DNA of 64,000 nt from Helicobacter rappini (lineage in GTDB: Bacteria; Campylobacterota; Campylobacteria; Campylobacterales; Helicobacteraceae): contig NZ_FZPK01000003.1 in the NCBI RefSeq assembly GCF_900198625.1, positions 1 through 64,000 on the forward strand. Direction: 5' to 3'. Below are positions 29,876 through 39,516 of the stretch, piece by piece. The position numbers and the translations under genes were made by a program. The notes under the pieces are model-generated. The model ran no database searches. It had not been told where the DNA came from and saw only the letters and a list, made by a program, of their open reading frames with translations. Position 1 is the stretch's first letter; each line of letters opens with the position of its first letter.

Positions 29876-30991
29876 ATGATTATTGGCATTCCAAAAGAGA
29901 TTATGAATCACGAGCATAGAGTGGGGCTTGTGCCAAGTGATGTGGCATTATTACAACAATCAAGCACAAATCACACTATTTATGTAGAAGATGGCTTAGG
30001 TAGCAGCATAGGCTATACAAATAAGGATTATGAAAGAGCAGGGGCAAAGATTGTCTCAAATGCTAAGAAAATATGGGAAGATTCTGAACTGATTGTAAAA
30101 TGTAAAGAGCCTATTGAATCTGAGTTTAAATATCTGCGAAATGATATGATTCTATATAGCTTCCTTGATCTTGCTTACTCCAAAGAGCTTGCAAGTGCGT
30201 TGGTAGAATCTAGGGTTACTTCAATATGTGGTGAGACGATAGCCGGACCAAAGGGGAATTATCCCATATTAGCGGCGATGAGTGAAGTAACAGGTAAGTT
30301 TGCCGCACAGCATGCCGCGACATTGCTTGCTACAAACTATGGCGGTCGGGGTGTGCTTATTGGCGGTTGTGCTGGTGTAGCCCCTGCGAAAGCGGTGGTT
30401 GTCGGTGGCGGTGCGGTAGGTATGAATGCGGCACGAATACTAGTAGGCATGGGCGCTGATGTAAGTGTGCTTGACATTGATACGCAAAAGATAGCAAACC
30501 ACCCACTTACACTAGAGAATAGAATCAAGGTGCTATACGCAAATGAAGATTCTATAACACAAGCATTGAGCGGAGCAGACATACTCATCGGTGCGGTTTT
30601 AGTAACTGCAACGGCTACCCCAAAGGTTATCACAAGAGAGCATTTAAGACTTATGAATAAAGGCGGTGTCGTGCTAGATGTGTCCGTGGATCTTGGCGGC
30701 TGCATTGAGACTTCAAGGCAGACAACACATGATGATCCAACCTATGTTGAAGAGGGCTTAATCCATTATGGTGTGCCAAATATCCCCGGTGTGATTGCAC
30801 GAACTTCAAGTATTACCTACTCTTATGAGTCTCTGCCCTATGTGCAATGTATCGCAAATAAAGGTTGGAGAGAAATGCTAAAAATGCCTGGTGCAATCGG
30901 TGGCTTAAATGCTTATGATGGTAAAATCGCCTTAGAATCTGTGGCAAAAAGCTTTTCATTACCCTACATTGACACAAAAAGCGTGCTGTAA
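29876..30991 (+). CDS. ald: Alanine dehydrogenase
   Basis: 371 residues; NAD-dependent, reversible deamination of L-alanine to pyruvate and ammonia. Motifs: MIIGIPKEIMNHEHRVGL at the N-terminus, the catalytic-region YSFLDLAY, and the Rossmann motif VVVGGGAVGMNAA. DVSVDLGGCIETS follows, then HYGVPNIPGVIARTSS. The frame is open to 29846, but GGGAG with the ATG at 29876 gives the family N-terminus. An SMR transporter gene follows by 11 bases. Alanine use is known to support respiration in H. pylori. Confidence 0.95.
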   Translation: MIIGIPKEIMNHEHRVGLVPSDVALLQQSSTNHTIYVEDGLGSSIGYTNKDYERAGAKIVSNAKKIWEDSELIVKCKEPIESEFKYLRNDMILYSFLDLAYSKELASALVESRVTSICGETIAGPKGNYPILAAMSEVTGKFAAQHAATLLATNYGGRGVLIGGCAGVAPAKAVVVGGGAVGMNAARILVGMGADVSVLDIDTQKIANHPLTLENRIKVLYANEDSITQALSGADILIGAVLVTATATPKVITREHLRLMNKGGVVLDVSVDLGGCIETSRQTTHDDPTYVEEGLIHYGVPNIPGVIARTSSITYSYESLPYVQCIANKGWREMLKMPGAIGGLNAYDGKIALESVAKSFSLPYIDTKSVL

Positions 30992-31002
30992 AAGGGGGTA
31001 AT

Positions 31003-31446
31003 ATGCAGAATACAATAAAAGATTCTATAAATTCAAAAGATTCGGTAAATTCAGGGCAAACTCGCACACTCGCATGGACTTTTTTGATTATTGCGATTTT
31101 GCTTGAAGTTGGTGGTGTGGCTATGCTAAATGCTATCCCTTTATGGCTTGAGCCTTTTAGTAGTGATGGTGTTGTAGATATTGCTTCTGTGGAAGTAGCC
31201 CCGCCAATGATAGCAAAAGCTGTTATGCTAAGCATGATCGCGGCTTCATATTACTGCATGTCTCTTGCCTTGCGTAAAATCGCCTTAGGCGTGGCATATT
31301 CTGTGTGGGAGATTGTAGGTATGATTGGAATCTTATTTATATCTTTTCTCTTTTTCCCACCAAATCTCACAATAAAAGAATATATAGGCATAGCAGTTGG
31401 CTTTGTGGGTATTATATGTGTGATTCTAGGCGAAGAGCCGCATTAA
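31003..31446 (+). CDS. Small multidrug resistance (SMR) family transporter
   Basis: 147 residues, four membrane helices. The essential Glu lies in helix 1 (LLEVGGVAML), and ALRKIALGVAYSVWEIVG is the conserved SMR loop and helix 3. It is longer than usual (105-110) because of an N-terminal extension of about 20 residues (with DSINSKDSVNS, from AGATTCTA-type words) and a periplasmic loop of about 15 residues after helix 1. SMR proteins work as dimers and export cations or guanidinium. Co-transcription with ald (11-base gap) is likely; the substrate is unknown. Confidence 0.85.
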   Translation: MQNTIKDSINSKDSVNSGQTRTLAWTFLIIAILLEVGGVAMLNAIPLWLEPFSSDGVVDIASVEVAPPMIAKAVMLSMIAASYYCMSLALRKIALGVAYSVWEIVGMIGILFISFLFFPPNLTIKEYIGIAVGFVGIICVILGEEPH

Positions 31447-31500
31447 GCAAGATTTTTATATATTAACTAAAGCTGAAACTAAATTTTGTGTATGATGCAA

Positions 31501-31533
31501 TAGATTCTAAAGTTTTGGTGCATTTAGAATCTA
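31501..31533. terminator. Hairpin made of paired AGATTCTA words, SMR/ddl junction
   Basis: TAGATTCTAAA (31501-31511) and TTTAGAATCTA (31523-31533) form an 11-bp perfect stem with an 11-base loop. It sits between two convergent genes and so could serve both. T-runs are weak. Confidence 0.5.
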
Positions 31534-31540
31534 AATTAGA

Positions 31541-32590
31541 TTACTTCCCTTTTGCATGTTGGATTTGATTAATATATTGATAGTTTATATTAATGACATG
31601 TTTTCTTGGCAGGGAAGTGGCGATCTTTTCTAGCACGGATTCAAAATCAGAGAAAAGATAGTTTGCCATGCTGCCAGGGATTGGATTAATCTCGTTTAGA
31701 TAGATTTTATCACTAGATACGAAAAAATCACATCGTATAAGCGCACCCTCAAATGTTGTATTATAAATTTTTTTGAATGCTTCATGCAAATTCTTTGTTA
31801 AAGATTCTGTAATTTCTGCATTTTTAATCTCTTCTGTCCTAGAAAAATCTAAATATTTATCCTCAAATCCTAATAAATCTTTTTTCACTGGTTCTTCAAT
31901 AAGCGATAAGATAAACTCGCCATTTACCTTTGTTCCAGCCAAATTATACTCTTTTATCCCCTTTTTAAATGGCTCAATAATGACTTCATTGCTAAACTCA
32001 AACGCACAATCAAGCCCATAAGAAAGCTTTGCTTGATCTTCAACTACGCATACGCCAATAGAGCTGCCAAGACATGTGGGCTTAATGATATAGGGCAGTT
32101 CAAATGGAATCTCGCAAGTCTCATTTCGCTTTAACACATAGTAGGGAAGTGTTTCAACACCGCATTCTTTTGCATAAAGCTTTGTTAATCTCTTGTTATA
32201 GCTTAATATGCTAGCCTCAAGTCGTGGTCCAATGTAGGCGATTTTATAAAAGTCAAATAAGCCAGATAGCACGCCATCTTCGCCATCACCGCCGTGTATG
32301 AGATTGAGTAGTAAGCCTGTATTTAGCATCTTTTTCTTACCTAAAAAGCCAGATTCATAGAATCCACCCGCACCGATTTCAATCTTTTTAGCTTGTTTAT
32401 AGGCTAGGCTGCTGAAATATTTTGACTTCATATTGCTAGATTCTATAAGGTAGAAATCATGATTAGAATCAAGGAAAATAAAATGTGTGATTTTAATGTT
32501 TTTACCAAGTTTTTGTGCCATAGTAATAGCACTTACAATGCTTATCTCATGCTCATAACTTATACCGCCAAAAATAATGCTAAGATTCAA
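31541..32590 (-). CDS. ddl: D-alanine--D-alanine ligase
   Basis: 349 residues; ATP-dependent joining of two D-alanines for peptidoglycan. ATP-grasp layout: N-terminal FGGISYEHEISIVSA, then LLNLIHGGDGEDG, IIKPTCLGSSIGV, and the C-terminal metal-site YLNEINPIPGSMA. The start codon appears to be TTG at 32590, with AAGGAATAAAT upstream and no suitable ATG. Length and motif order are normal for Helicobacter Ddl. Confidence 0.95.
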   Translation of the reverse strand: MNLSIIFGGISYEHEISIVSAITMAQKLGKNIKITHFIFLDSNHDFYLIESSNMKSKYFSSLAYKQAKKIEIGAGGFYESGFLGKKKMLNTGLLLNLIHGGDGEDGVLSGLFDFYKIAYIGPRLEASILSYNKRLTKLYAKECGVETLPYYVLKRNETCEIPFELPYIIKPTCLGSSIGVCVVEDQAKLSYGLDCAFEFSNEVIIEPFKKGIKEYNLAGTKVNGEFILSLIEEPVKKDLLGFEDKYLDFSRTEEIKNAEITESLTKNLHEAFKKIYNTTFEGALIRCDFFVSSDKIYLNEINPIPGSMANYLFSDFESVLEKIATSLPRKHVININYQYINQIQHAKGK

Positions 32591-32902
32591 ATTTATTCCT
32601 TTGTTAAAAGTTTTTGTAATTTTACACTATTTTATGTTGAGTTTAAAAGTAACGCTTTATAAAATAGCTTGAAATTTACATGAATTATTATATAGATTTG
32701 CTGCAAATGTAAGGGTTTTGTAACATAGGGTTATAATATAAATTATCACAAAACAACGATTTTTAGAATCTTGATTAAAGATCTAGCACTTCAAAGTAAA
32801 AACCATTGAAACACTAGACTCTTGATTAAAGGGAATTTATGGGGTTTTGCACCAAACTTTCACTTGAATAACATTCTTGCAAAGTAAGGCACAAGTCTTA
32901 GC
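32591..32902. other. Intergenic spacer of 312 bases
   Basis: Between ddl and the cytochrome gene on the same strand. TCTTGATTAAAG is repeated at about 32769 and 32819. No gene or RNA recognised. Confidence 0.35.
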
Positions 32903-33211
32903 TTATTTTATTGTGGGGATATATTTTGCTAATGCTTCAATATCTTCTTCACTAAGCTTTGCAGTTTGAGCTTTCATTTGAGCGCCCATTTTGTAGCGAT
33001 TAAGCTTACCTGCTTTATACTCAAGTAAGTCTTTTTTAATTTCATCGCTACTTAGATTTTTTACAACAGCTGTCTTATTAAGATAAGACTTTTCCATTTT
33101 TGCACCATGGCAAGTTTTACATTGCTTCGCAATGATTGCAGCTGGATCACTCGCCGCAAATGCAACACTACCTAAACCTACAACAACCATCAATGGTAAC
33201 ATCTTTCTCAT
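32903..33211 (-). CDS. Cytochrome c553
   Basis: 102 residues. Sec signal peptide (MRKMLPLMVVVGLGSVAFA), one haem motif CKTCH near residue 31, and the distal Met ligand probably in YKMGAQMKAQ. The C-terminal helix EEDIEALAKYIPTI is typical of small class I cytochromes c. In Helicobacter the periplasmic c553 carries electrons from the bc1 complex to the cb-type oxidase. Monocistronic; AAAGGATAG is the ribosome binding site. Confidence 0.92.
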   Translation of the reverse strand: MRKMLPLMVVVGLGSVAFAASDPAAIIAKQCKTCHGAKMEKSYLNKTAVVKNLSSDEIKKDLLEYKAGKLNRYKMGAQMKAQTAKLSEEDIEALAKYIPTIK

Positions 33212-33330
33212 AATCTATCCTTTCTGTAATTTGATTAAGCTTCAATTATACACTTTTTTTATTATTTCAAGCTTAATAATGGTAATAAAAACGCAGAGAA
33301 ACAACATTTTTTAGCAAAAAAGTCTCATGT

Positions 33331-33600
33331 TTAAGAGAAAAACTTCTTTGCTTGTCGTATTTTCTCCATTTGTTGTCGTGTATCATGTTGGCTAGATTCT
33401 AGTAAATCTATGGTTTGAGATATAAGCTCTTTTGCTATATCTAAATATTCTAGCAATTCTTTATCCGCATTATTCATAGACATGCTTGTATCAAAAGGTA
33501 GATTCTGTGTTAGCATAAATGCTTCTTGTGTATTATTTTCAATAAGAGCGATTTTAAAGGCTTTAATCCATTGTTCTATCTTAGCTTTATCATACTGCAT
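33331..33600 (-). CDS. Small conserved protein upstream of cytochrome c553, downstream of metG
   Basis: 89 residues, cytosolic, almost entirely helical by eye (ELLEYLDIAKELISQTIDLLESSQ), with a basic C-terminus. In H. pylori a small unknown protein also lies next to metG, so the linkage is probably conserved. The size and helical nature would fit a small chaperone or a partner of the metG operon, but nothing in the sequence proves a role. Starts 46 bases after metG on the same strand. Confidence 0.65.
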   Translation of the reverse strand: MQYDKAKIEQWIKAFKIALIENNTQEAFMLTQNLPFDTSMSMNNADKELLEYLDIAKELISQTIDLLESSQHDTRQQMEKIRQAKKFFS

Positions 33601-33646
33601 ACTTTTTCCTGTATCAATGCTTTTGTAGATTTAGTGAATTTATCAA

Positions 33647-35638
33647 TTAGCTGATTCTTGAGCCATTCACTCTTGCATGTTCTGTGCGTAAAAGGCTTAA
33701 ACCATTTTCATCTTTACATGCTAGAATCATGCCTTGACTGATTTCACCCATAAGCTTTGCTGGGGCTAAGTTTGCTAATACACATGCTTGTGTGCCAATG
33801 AGATTTTCTGTATCATAAAATTCAGCAATACCTGCGATGATTTGACGCGGTTTTTCTTCACCTAAATCAACTTGTAGCTTTAAAAGCTTTTTGCTTTTTG
33901 GGAGTTTTTCTGCGGCAATAATTGTGCCGACTTTAATGACTATTTGCTGAAAATAGTCAATATTAATCGTATCGTTTATGCATGGCTTATGGATAGAATC
34001 TTTTTCTTTTTGTGGCTTATTTTCTACAAAAGGTTGGTGCATTGTCTTCATGCGTGGTTCTTCTATCTTTGGAAAAAGCACACAAACTTTTTGTATCATA
34101 AAATCTTGTATGTATCCTTGCTTTATTATCAGTGTATCAAACTGCTTAGAATCTATGCTGATATTTAATGCCTTGCTTATCTCTTTGCATGAGTTAGGCA
34201 GTATTGGATAAAGAAGTAAGGCTGCTTTTGCAAGGATATTTGCAATAAGATTCAAAAAGGCTTTACATTCTATACTTTTTTCTTGCTTCATAAGTTCCCA
34301 AGGGGCAATTTGTGTAATCATAGTATTTGCTAGATAGAAAAGTTCCCATACAGACTCTAAAAATTTATGCGGCTGCATAGAATCCATATAGGCTAAACTT
34401 TGATTAATAATGCGGGAAATCTCTTCTTTCTGTGAGATATATGCGTTTTCATCATAACTTTTACTTAAATCAAACTGAAAATATTTTTCACTCATGCCAA
34501 TAAGTCTATTTAACAGATTCCCTAAATCATTGCTTAACTCCCCATTATTGCGATTTATAAGGGCTATTTGTGAGAAGTCGCCATCTTGTCCAAACGGCAC
34601 TTCGCGTAATAAAAAGTAGCGGAATATATCGGTAGGATAAGCGTTTTTAATATCAAGCGGGTGGATTACATTACCGATACTTTTACTCATTTTCACACCA
34701 TCGATAGTCCACCAGCCATGCACTAAAATGTGCTTTGGCAGTGGCAAATCTAAACTCATAAGGAATGCAGGCCAATATATCGCATGAAATCGCAATATAT
34801 CCTTACCTACAATATGCGTTGTGTTATTAAAGTATTCCATTTTAGATTCTAAACATGGATTTTGCTCCATTTTATAGCTTAGCTGCTCTTTTGCGTTATT
34901 ATAGTCTAGTCCATAGCCAAGCGCACTAGCATAGTTCATCAACGCATCAAGCCATACATAAATGATATGCTTGCTATCACGCAATTTTAATGGAATCTTA
35001 ATCCCCCACTCAAAGCTTATGCGAGTAATGGATAAATCTTGTAAGCCTTGCTCTACAAATTTTATAACTTCATTTCTTTTGTGTGAAGGCACAATGCAGT
35101 CTGGATTCTCTCTATACCATGCTAAAAGTTTGTCTTGATACTTTGAAAGGGCAAAAAAATAACTCTCTTCTTTGACTAGGCGAGTTTCTTTCTTACCGCT
35201 ACAATCAGGGCAGTAGATTCCATCTATGACTTGTGTTTGTGTGAAAAAGCTCTCACAGCCAACACAATACATACCCTCATAAGCCCCCTTATAAATATCC
35301 CCCCTATCATACATAATCTCAAAGGCTTTTTGCACGGATAGAATATGCTCAAAATAAGTTGTGCGGATAAATTTATCATAATCTATGTCGTATTCACGCC
35401 ATGTATCGCGGAATTTCTCACTGATAGAATTTGCATATTCAATCGTTTTTATCCCATGCTTTTTTGCCGCTTCCTCTATCTTTTGTCCATGCTCATCTGT
35501 GCCTGTAAGGAAAAATACATCATTGCCCCTAAGAGTCCAATATTTTTTCATAACATCAGCAAGAATGGTAGTATAAGCATGTCCAATGTGTGGCACATCA
35601 TTGACATAGTAAATAGGCGTTGTTAATAATTTCTTCAT
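33647..35638 (-). CDS. metG: Methionyl-tRNA synthetase
   Basis: 663 residues; charges tRNA-Met. Class I motifs: PHIGHAYTT (HIGH) near residue 16 and GVKMSKSIGN (KMSKS). Between them is one zinc-type knuckle pair (CVGCE and CPDCS). The anticodon-binding helical domain follows, and the C-terminal EMAP/Trbp-like tRNA-binding domain (VGTIIAAEKLPKSKKLLKLQVDLGE, with LIGTQ) is fused, as in H. pylori. Start ATG at 35638 follows AAAGGACTT. Confidence 0.97.
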   Translation of the reverse strand: MKKLLTTPIYYVNDVPHIGHAYTTILADVMKKYWTLRGNDVFFLTGTDEHGQKIEEAAKKHGIKTIEYANSISEKFRDTWREYDIDYDKFIRTTYFEHILSVQKAFEIMYDRGDIYKGAYEGMYCVGCESFFTQTQVIDGIYCPDCSGKKETRLVKEESYFFALSKYQDKLLAWYRENPDCIVPSHKRNEVIKFVEQGLQDLSITRISFEWGIKIPLKLRDSKHIIYVWLDALMNYASALGYGLDYNNAKEQLSYKMEQNPCLESKMEYFNNTTHIVGKDILRFHAIYWPAFLMSLDLPLPKHILVHGWWTIDGVKMSKSIGNVIHPLDIKNAYPTDIFRYFLLREVPFGQDGDFSQIALINRNNGELSNDLGNLLNRLIGMSEKYFQFDLSKSYDENAYISQKEEISRIINQSLAYMDSMQPHKFLESVWELFYLANTMITQIAPWELMKQEKSIECKAFLNLIANILAKAALLLYPILPNSCKEISKALNISIDSKQFDTLIIKQGYIQDFMIQKVCVLFPKIEEPRMKTMHQPFVENKPQKEKDSIHKPCINDTINIDYFQQIVIKVGTIIAAEKLPKSKKLLKLQVDLGEEKPRQIIAGIAEFYDTENLIGTQACVLANLAPAKLMGEISQGMILACKDENGLSLLRTEHARVNGSRIS

Positions 35639-35844
35639 TTAAGTCCTTTTATGCGTTTATTATATATAAATAAAAAGTTTTAATTATACTTGATTTTGTT
35701 GGTTTTTTGCAGTTTTAAATGTTTGTTGGCAATATCTATTATATAAAGTTATAGAATCTAGTAACTTTTAATTACATATTCTCCCTTTATTTATGAAATA
35801 ACGATAGAATATAGCCTTTATCTCACTAAAATTCAAGGATATAC

Positions 35845-36201
35845 ATGCAAGAGTATGGCAAGAGAAATAAAAGTCTTGCAAAGGCGGTTTATATTGAAGA
35901 AGCAAATCTAGATGATTATATTATGGTTGATATGCGAGATGAAGAGGAAGTGTGTGCAGCACGCATTAAGGGTGTCCCAAATATTAAAGAAACCCATGCC
36001 CTTTTCAACCTTGCTAAAGACAATCCAGACAAAAAGATACTCATACATTGTAAAAGAGGGGGCAGGGCGTCTGCTATGGGGAGCAGGCTTGTAAGGCTTG
36101 GTTGCGATAATATCTACTTTTTTGATGATACCTTTGCTAGATTCTATGAAAAGTTTGAGATTGTAGGTATCTCAAAAGATTGCTTAAGAGATTTACAATA
36201 A
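35845..36201 (+). CDS. Single-domain rhodanese-like protein
   Basis: 118 residues. A single rhodanese domain with the six-residue active loop CKRGGRA (catalytic Cys at about residue 71) and DMRDEEEVCAARIKG as the substrate-side motif. Such proteins carry sulfane sulfur. A CAAGGATAT ribosome binding site precedes the ATG. ctpA follows by 33 bases on the same strand, so they may share a transcript. Confidence 0.85.
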   Translation: MQEYGKRNKSLAKAVYIEEANLDDYIMVDMRDEEEVCAARIKGVPNIKETHALFNLAKDNPDKKILIHCKRGGRASAMGSRLVRLGCDNIYFFDDTFARFYEKFEIVGISKDCLRDLQ

Positions 36202-36234
36202 TTCTTTGAAATTTTACTTTTTGGATACGACACA

Positions 36235-37614
36235 ATGAAAAATCTTAACTTTTATATTTTATCAGGGTTTATATCATCGGCTTTGCTTGTAGGTGGCTTT
36301 GGAATCTTACAAGCACAAAATATTGCAGACCACACACAAATGCAAATCGCACAAAGCACACCCAACGCACAAACACCGCCAAAGAAAAAGCTAACACAGG
36401 CAGAAAGAGATAGGGCGTTACAAAAGTTTATGGCAGCAGTGAATCTTGTTGAAAGTAGCTATGTCAGCGATGTGGATACAAATGAGATTATTGAGAAAGC
36501 AATCTCTGGCATGTTAAGCAATCTTGACGCACATTCTGCGTATTTACCGCAAAAAGATTATGAGGACTTACGCACAAAAACAAGCGGTAGTTTTAGCGGT
36601 ATAGGCATAACCGTTGGCATGAAAGATGGGGCATTAACGATTATCGCACCACTTGATGACACACCTGCTAAAAAAGTCGGCTTAAAAAGCGGGGATATTA
36701 TCCTAAAAATTGATGATAACCCAACACTTGATATGAAAATAGACCAAGCCGTATCGCTTATGAAAGGCAAAAAAGGCACAAAAGTAACACTTACAATCAT
36801 AAGAAAAGGCGAAACAAAGCCGCTAAAATTTGAGATTAAGCGAGATGATGTCAAAGTCCGCTCTACTTTGGTAAGTAAGATTGAAGAGACAAATTACGCT
36901 TATGTTCGCGTTGCGACATTCGATCAGCATGTAACGCGTGAAGTGAAAAAGGGCTTAAAGGATCTTGGCAAATTTGAAGGCATTGTGCTTGATTTGCGTG
37001 GGAATCCGGGCGGATTGCTAGATCAAGCTATCGGGCTTGTAAGCCTTTTTGTAAAAGATGGCGTGGTTGTGAGTGAGCGAGGTAAAATAGAGAATGTCGA
37101 GCTTAAGACTTCAGGTAAAGCAGAGTTTTTACATGAGCCACTTGTGGTGCTTGTAAATGGTGGTAGTGCATCTGCGAGTGAGATTGTAGCGGGAGCATTG
37201 CAGGATTATAAAAGGGCAGTTGTTGTGGGAGAAAGCACATTTGGCAAAGGAAGTGTGCAAAAGATTTTTCCATTTGGCAGAGAAGCTAAAGAGGCAATGA
37301 AGCTTACCATAGCAAAGTATTATTTGCCAACAGGCAGAAGCATACAGGCAGTAGGCATTACCCCAGATCTTGTTGTGGCAGAAACTGAAGTGCCTCTAAG
37401 TGATGAGAATCAGCTTGAGTTTAAAGAAGCCGATTTAAAACGACATTTAAAAAATGAATTATTACAAGAAGAAAAGAAGAATAACTCGAAAGCAGATTCT
37501 AAAGATTCTGAAAGCAAAGATATTACACAAAGCATGGTTATGAAAGACATGCAGCTAAAAAGCGCTATCGATGTGCTAAAAACTTGGGCAGTTATTAAAG
37601 GCACAGCAAAGTAG
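36235..37614 (+). CDS. ctpA: Carboxyl-terminal processing protease (S41)
   Basis: 459 residues, periplasmic. N-terminal membrane/signal segment (FISSALLVGGFGILQA), then a PDZ domain (SGSFSGIGITVG to GDIILKIDDNP, about 105-190). The S41 serine protease follows with GGSASASEIVAGAL (catalytic Ser) and STFGKGSVQ (catalytic Lys). The C-terminal tail is charged and Ser/Lys-rich, containing AGATTCT-encoded KDSESKD. It degrades or trims periplasmic proteins. Length normal. Confidence 0.95.
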   Translation: MKNLNFYILSGFISSALLVGGFGILQAQNIADHTQMQIAQSTPNAQTPPKKKLTQAERDRALQKFMAAVNLVESSYVSDVDTNEIIEKAISGMLSNLDAHSAYLPQKDYEDLRTKTSGSFSGIGITVGMKDGALTIIAPLDDTPAKKVGLKSGDIILKIDDNPTLDMKIDQAVSLMKGKKGTKVTLTIIRKGETKPLKFEIKRDDVKVRSTLVSKIEETNYAYVRVATFDQHVTREVKKGLKDLGKFEGIVLDLRGNPGGLLDQAIGLVSLFVKDGVVVSERGKIENVELKTSGKAEFLHEPLVVLVNGGSASASEIVAGALQDYKRAVVVGESTFGKGSVQKIFPFGREAKEAMKLTIAKYYLPTGRSIQAVGITPDLVVAETEVPLSDENQLEFKEADLKRHLKNELLQEEKKNNSKADSKDSESKDITQSMVMKDMQLKSAIDVLKTWAVIKGTAK

Positions 37615-37638
37615 GCTTTTAATAACTTGTAGCATAAA

Positions 37639-37660
37639 GGGATAAAACTAGTTTTATCCC
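37639..37660. terminator. 22-base perfect palindrome after ctpA
   Basis: GGGATAAAAC TA GTTTTATCCC, 10-bp arms, located 25 bases after the ctpA stop. There is no T-run, so it is a transcription-end hairpin of uncertain efficiency, or a protein binding site. Confidence 0.55.
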
Positions 37661-37868
37661 ACGCCTAGTTGCTGTTGTACATGGTGTATTTTTAGAATCT
37701 GACTTCCCAAAAATTGCCCAATTTCATGATAGAATCTAGGTTAGGTGTTTTGTTGCATTGAGTATGATATATTAGAATCTAATCGCCATTTTATACTTGA
37801 GTGGCTATAAGATTCAGTCTAGATTCTAAAATGCAAATAAAATATAAAAACCTTAAGGAGACATACTT

Positions 37869-38642
37869 ATGAAAAATGTAGTAACACAAGAAAAAGACTT
37901 TTTGCAAGAAAATCTTGTAGAAGCAAATTTGCTTTATGAGGGCAAAGGGAAAAAGCTGTATAAAACGACATTAGAGAATACTTTGTTAGCGGCGTTTAAA
38001 GATGATTTAACAGCATTTAACGCACAGAAAAAAAGTAGCGAAGAGGGCAAAGGTAGCCTAAATTGTCAAATCTCAACGCAGATTTTTACACTTTTAGAAT
38101 CTAAGGGGATAAAAACTCACTTTATACAAACTTTGCAAGATACATATATGCTATGCAAGAGCTTAGAGATTATCCCCATTGAAATTGTGGTGCGAAATAT
38201 TGCTACTGGGAGTTTGAGTAAAAGACTAGGCATTCAAGAATCTTTAGACATAAAAGACACGCCGCTTAAAGCCCCGCTTGTAGAGTTTTATTATAAAGAT
38301 GATGCTTTGAATGATCCTATTATTACAGATTCTCATTGTCTTTTAATGGGACTTGCAAACACTGATGAGATAGCAAAACTTAAAGAGTTAGCATTGCAGG
38401 TGAATGAGATATTGAAAGAGTATTTTGATAAGGCTTCATTGCGACTGATTGATTTTAAGCTTGAATTTGGCAGAGATTCTCATAGGAATATTTTACTTGC
38501 TGATGAGATAAGCCCTGATAGTTGCCGTTTATGGGATAAGGCAACAAATAAAAAGATGGATAAAGATATTTTCCGTCAAAATCTAGGCAATGTAACAAGT
38601 GCTTATAAAGAAGTGTTGTCTCGTCTCACAGAGATTAAGTAG
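37869..38642 (+). CDS. purC: SAICAR synthetase
   Basis: 257 residues; ATP-dependent joining of aspartate to CAIR in purine synthesis. Motifs: [23 protein letters not shown] (SAICAR signature 1 region), [22 protein letters not shown] and [12 protein letters not shown] (signature 2). An extension of about 20 residues precedes the usual start. TAAGGAGAC lies upstream of the ATG. A lipoprotein gene begins 3 bases after the stop. Confidence 0.96.
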   Translation: MKNVVTQEKDFLQENLVEANLLYEGKGKKLYKTTLENTLLAAFKDDLTAFNAQKKSSEEGKGSLNCQISTQIFTLLESKGIKTHFIQTLQDTYMLCKSLEIIPIEIVVRNIATGSLSKRLGIQESLDIKDTPLKAPLVEFYYKDDALNDPIITDSHCLLMGLANTDEIAKLKELALQVNEILKEYFDKASLRLIDFKLEFGRDSHRNILLADEISPDSCRLWDKATNKKMDKDIFRQNLGNVTSAYKEVLSRLTEIK

Positions 38643-38645
38643 ATT

Positions 38646-39248
38646 ATGCGTTTTTATATCTTTTTTATATTATGTATTTTTAGCTTTACTGCATGTTCTA
38701 TCAATCGTCAGCTTGTCCCACTTGCAAAGAGTAAGGAAATCGGCTTTGTGAGTGATGGTAGTTTTGTATTGCAAGACCCACCACCCGGTAAAGCAAGAAT
38801 CTATGTGTATAGGGAGAATAATCATGTCGGTTCATATCTAGGCTATACCTTGCGGATTGAGCATCAGCCAAAGACAGATTCTAAAGGGCGTCCAAGCTAT
38901 AAGAACTATCAAGATTCACTTGGCTATATGGCAATGGGTAAGACCTTTTTAGCTGATGTTGAGGCTGGCTATCCTATCGCCCTTATGGCAAAGACAGAGG
39001 CTACAAGCTATGTGCTATTTACACCTATGGAGGGCGAGATTTATTGCATTAAAGGCAGTATGAAAAATGGCTGGACTATGCCTAGACCGCATATTGTCTT
39101 TGTAGATAAGCAGACATGTGAGGAAGCATGGATTGACTACTTTTCAAACAAAAATGTAGAGTTTCAAAATCAATGGCGTAAAGTCTATAATGAAAAGGGC
39201 GATAGGATTAGACTTGACACACCGACAAAAGCACGCGTTACGCAATAG
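38646..39248 (+). CDS. Lipoprotein, DUF2846-like
   Basis: 200 residues. Lipobox FTAC at about residue 17 after a short hydrophobic signal. A beta-rich domain follows, with LQDPPPGKARIYVYRENN, LGYTLRIEHQ and KTFLADVEAGYPIALMAKTEA, which resembles DUF2846-type envelope proteins. The first codon lies 3 bases after purC, so it is in the purC transcript. The function is unknown. Confidence 0.7.
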   Translation: MRFYIFFILCIFSFTACSINRQLVPLAKSKEIGFVSDGSFVLQDPPPGKARIYVYRENNHVGSYLGYTLRIEHQPKTDSKGRPSYKNYQDSLGYMAMGKTFLADVEAGYPIALMAKTEATSYVLFTPMEGEIYCIKGSMKNGWTMPRPHIVFVDKQTCEEAWIDYFSNKNVEFQNQWRKVYNEKGDRIRLDTPTKARVTQ

Positions 39249-39253
39249 CTTGT

Positions 39254-39283
39254 ATAGATTCTGTTTTTATAGAATCTATTTTT
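39254..39283 (+). terminator. Rho-independent terminator built from AGATTCT words
   Basis: ATAGATTCT (39254-39262) and AGAATCTAT (39271-39279) form a 9-bp stem followed by TTTTT. It lies right after the lipoprotein stop and is the most convincing terminator in the window. Confidence 0.7.
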
Positions 39284-39385
39284 ACTAAAAGATTTTAAAT
39301 TCTTGCTATTTTGCACCCACCCAAATGGTTGAGATTCTAAAACCTAACGCAATCGCTTGTATAACTAAGCATTACAAAAAAGATG

Positions 39386-39420
39386 AAACATCTAATTTAG
39401 ACTTTAAGTTTTAGATGTTT
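39386..39420. repeat. Inverted repeat AAACATCTAA/TTAGATGTTT
   Basis: Ten-base arms with a 15-base loop in the spacer before the outer-membrane protein gene. The arms look like the end of the dispersed GAAACATCTA repeat. A fragment of the TGCACCCACCC repeat is at 39312-39322. Confidence 0.5.
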
Positions 39421-39516
39421 GCTTATACTTAATATATTAAGAATCTTAAATATAATAATATAATAAACCTTGCTTATAAATCACTTACAAGTAAAGTATA
39501 TTAAAGGGGTAAAATA

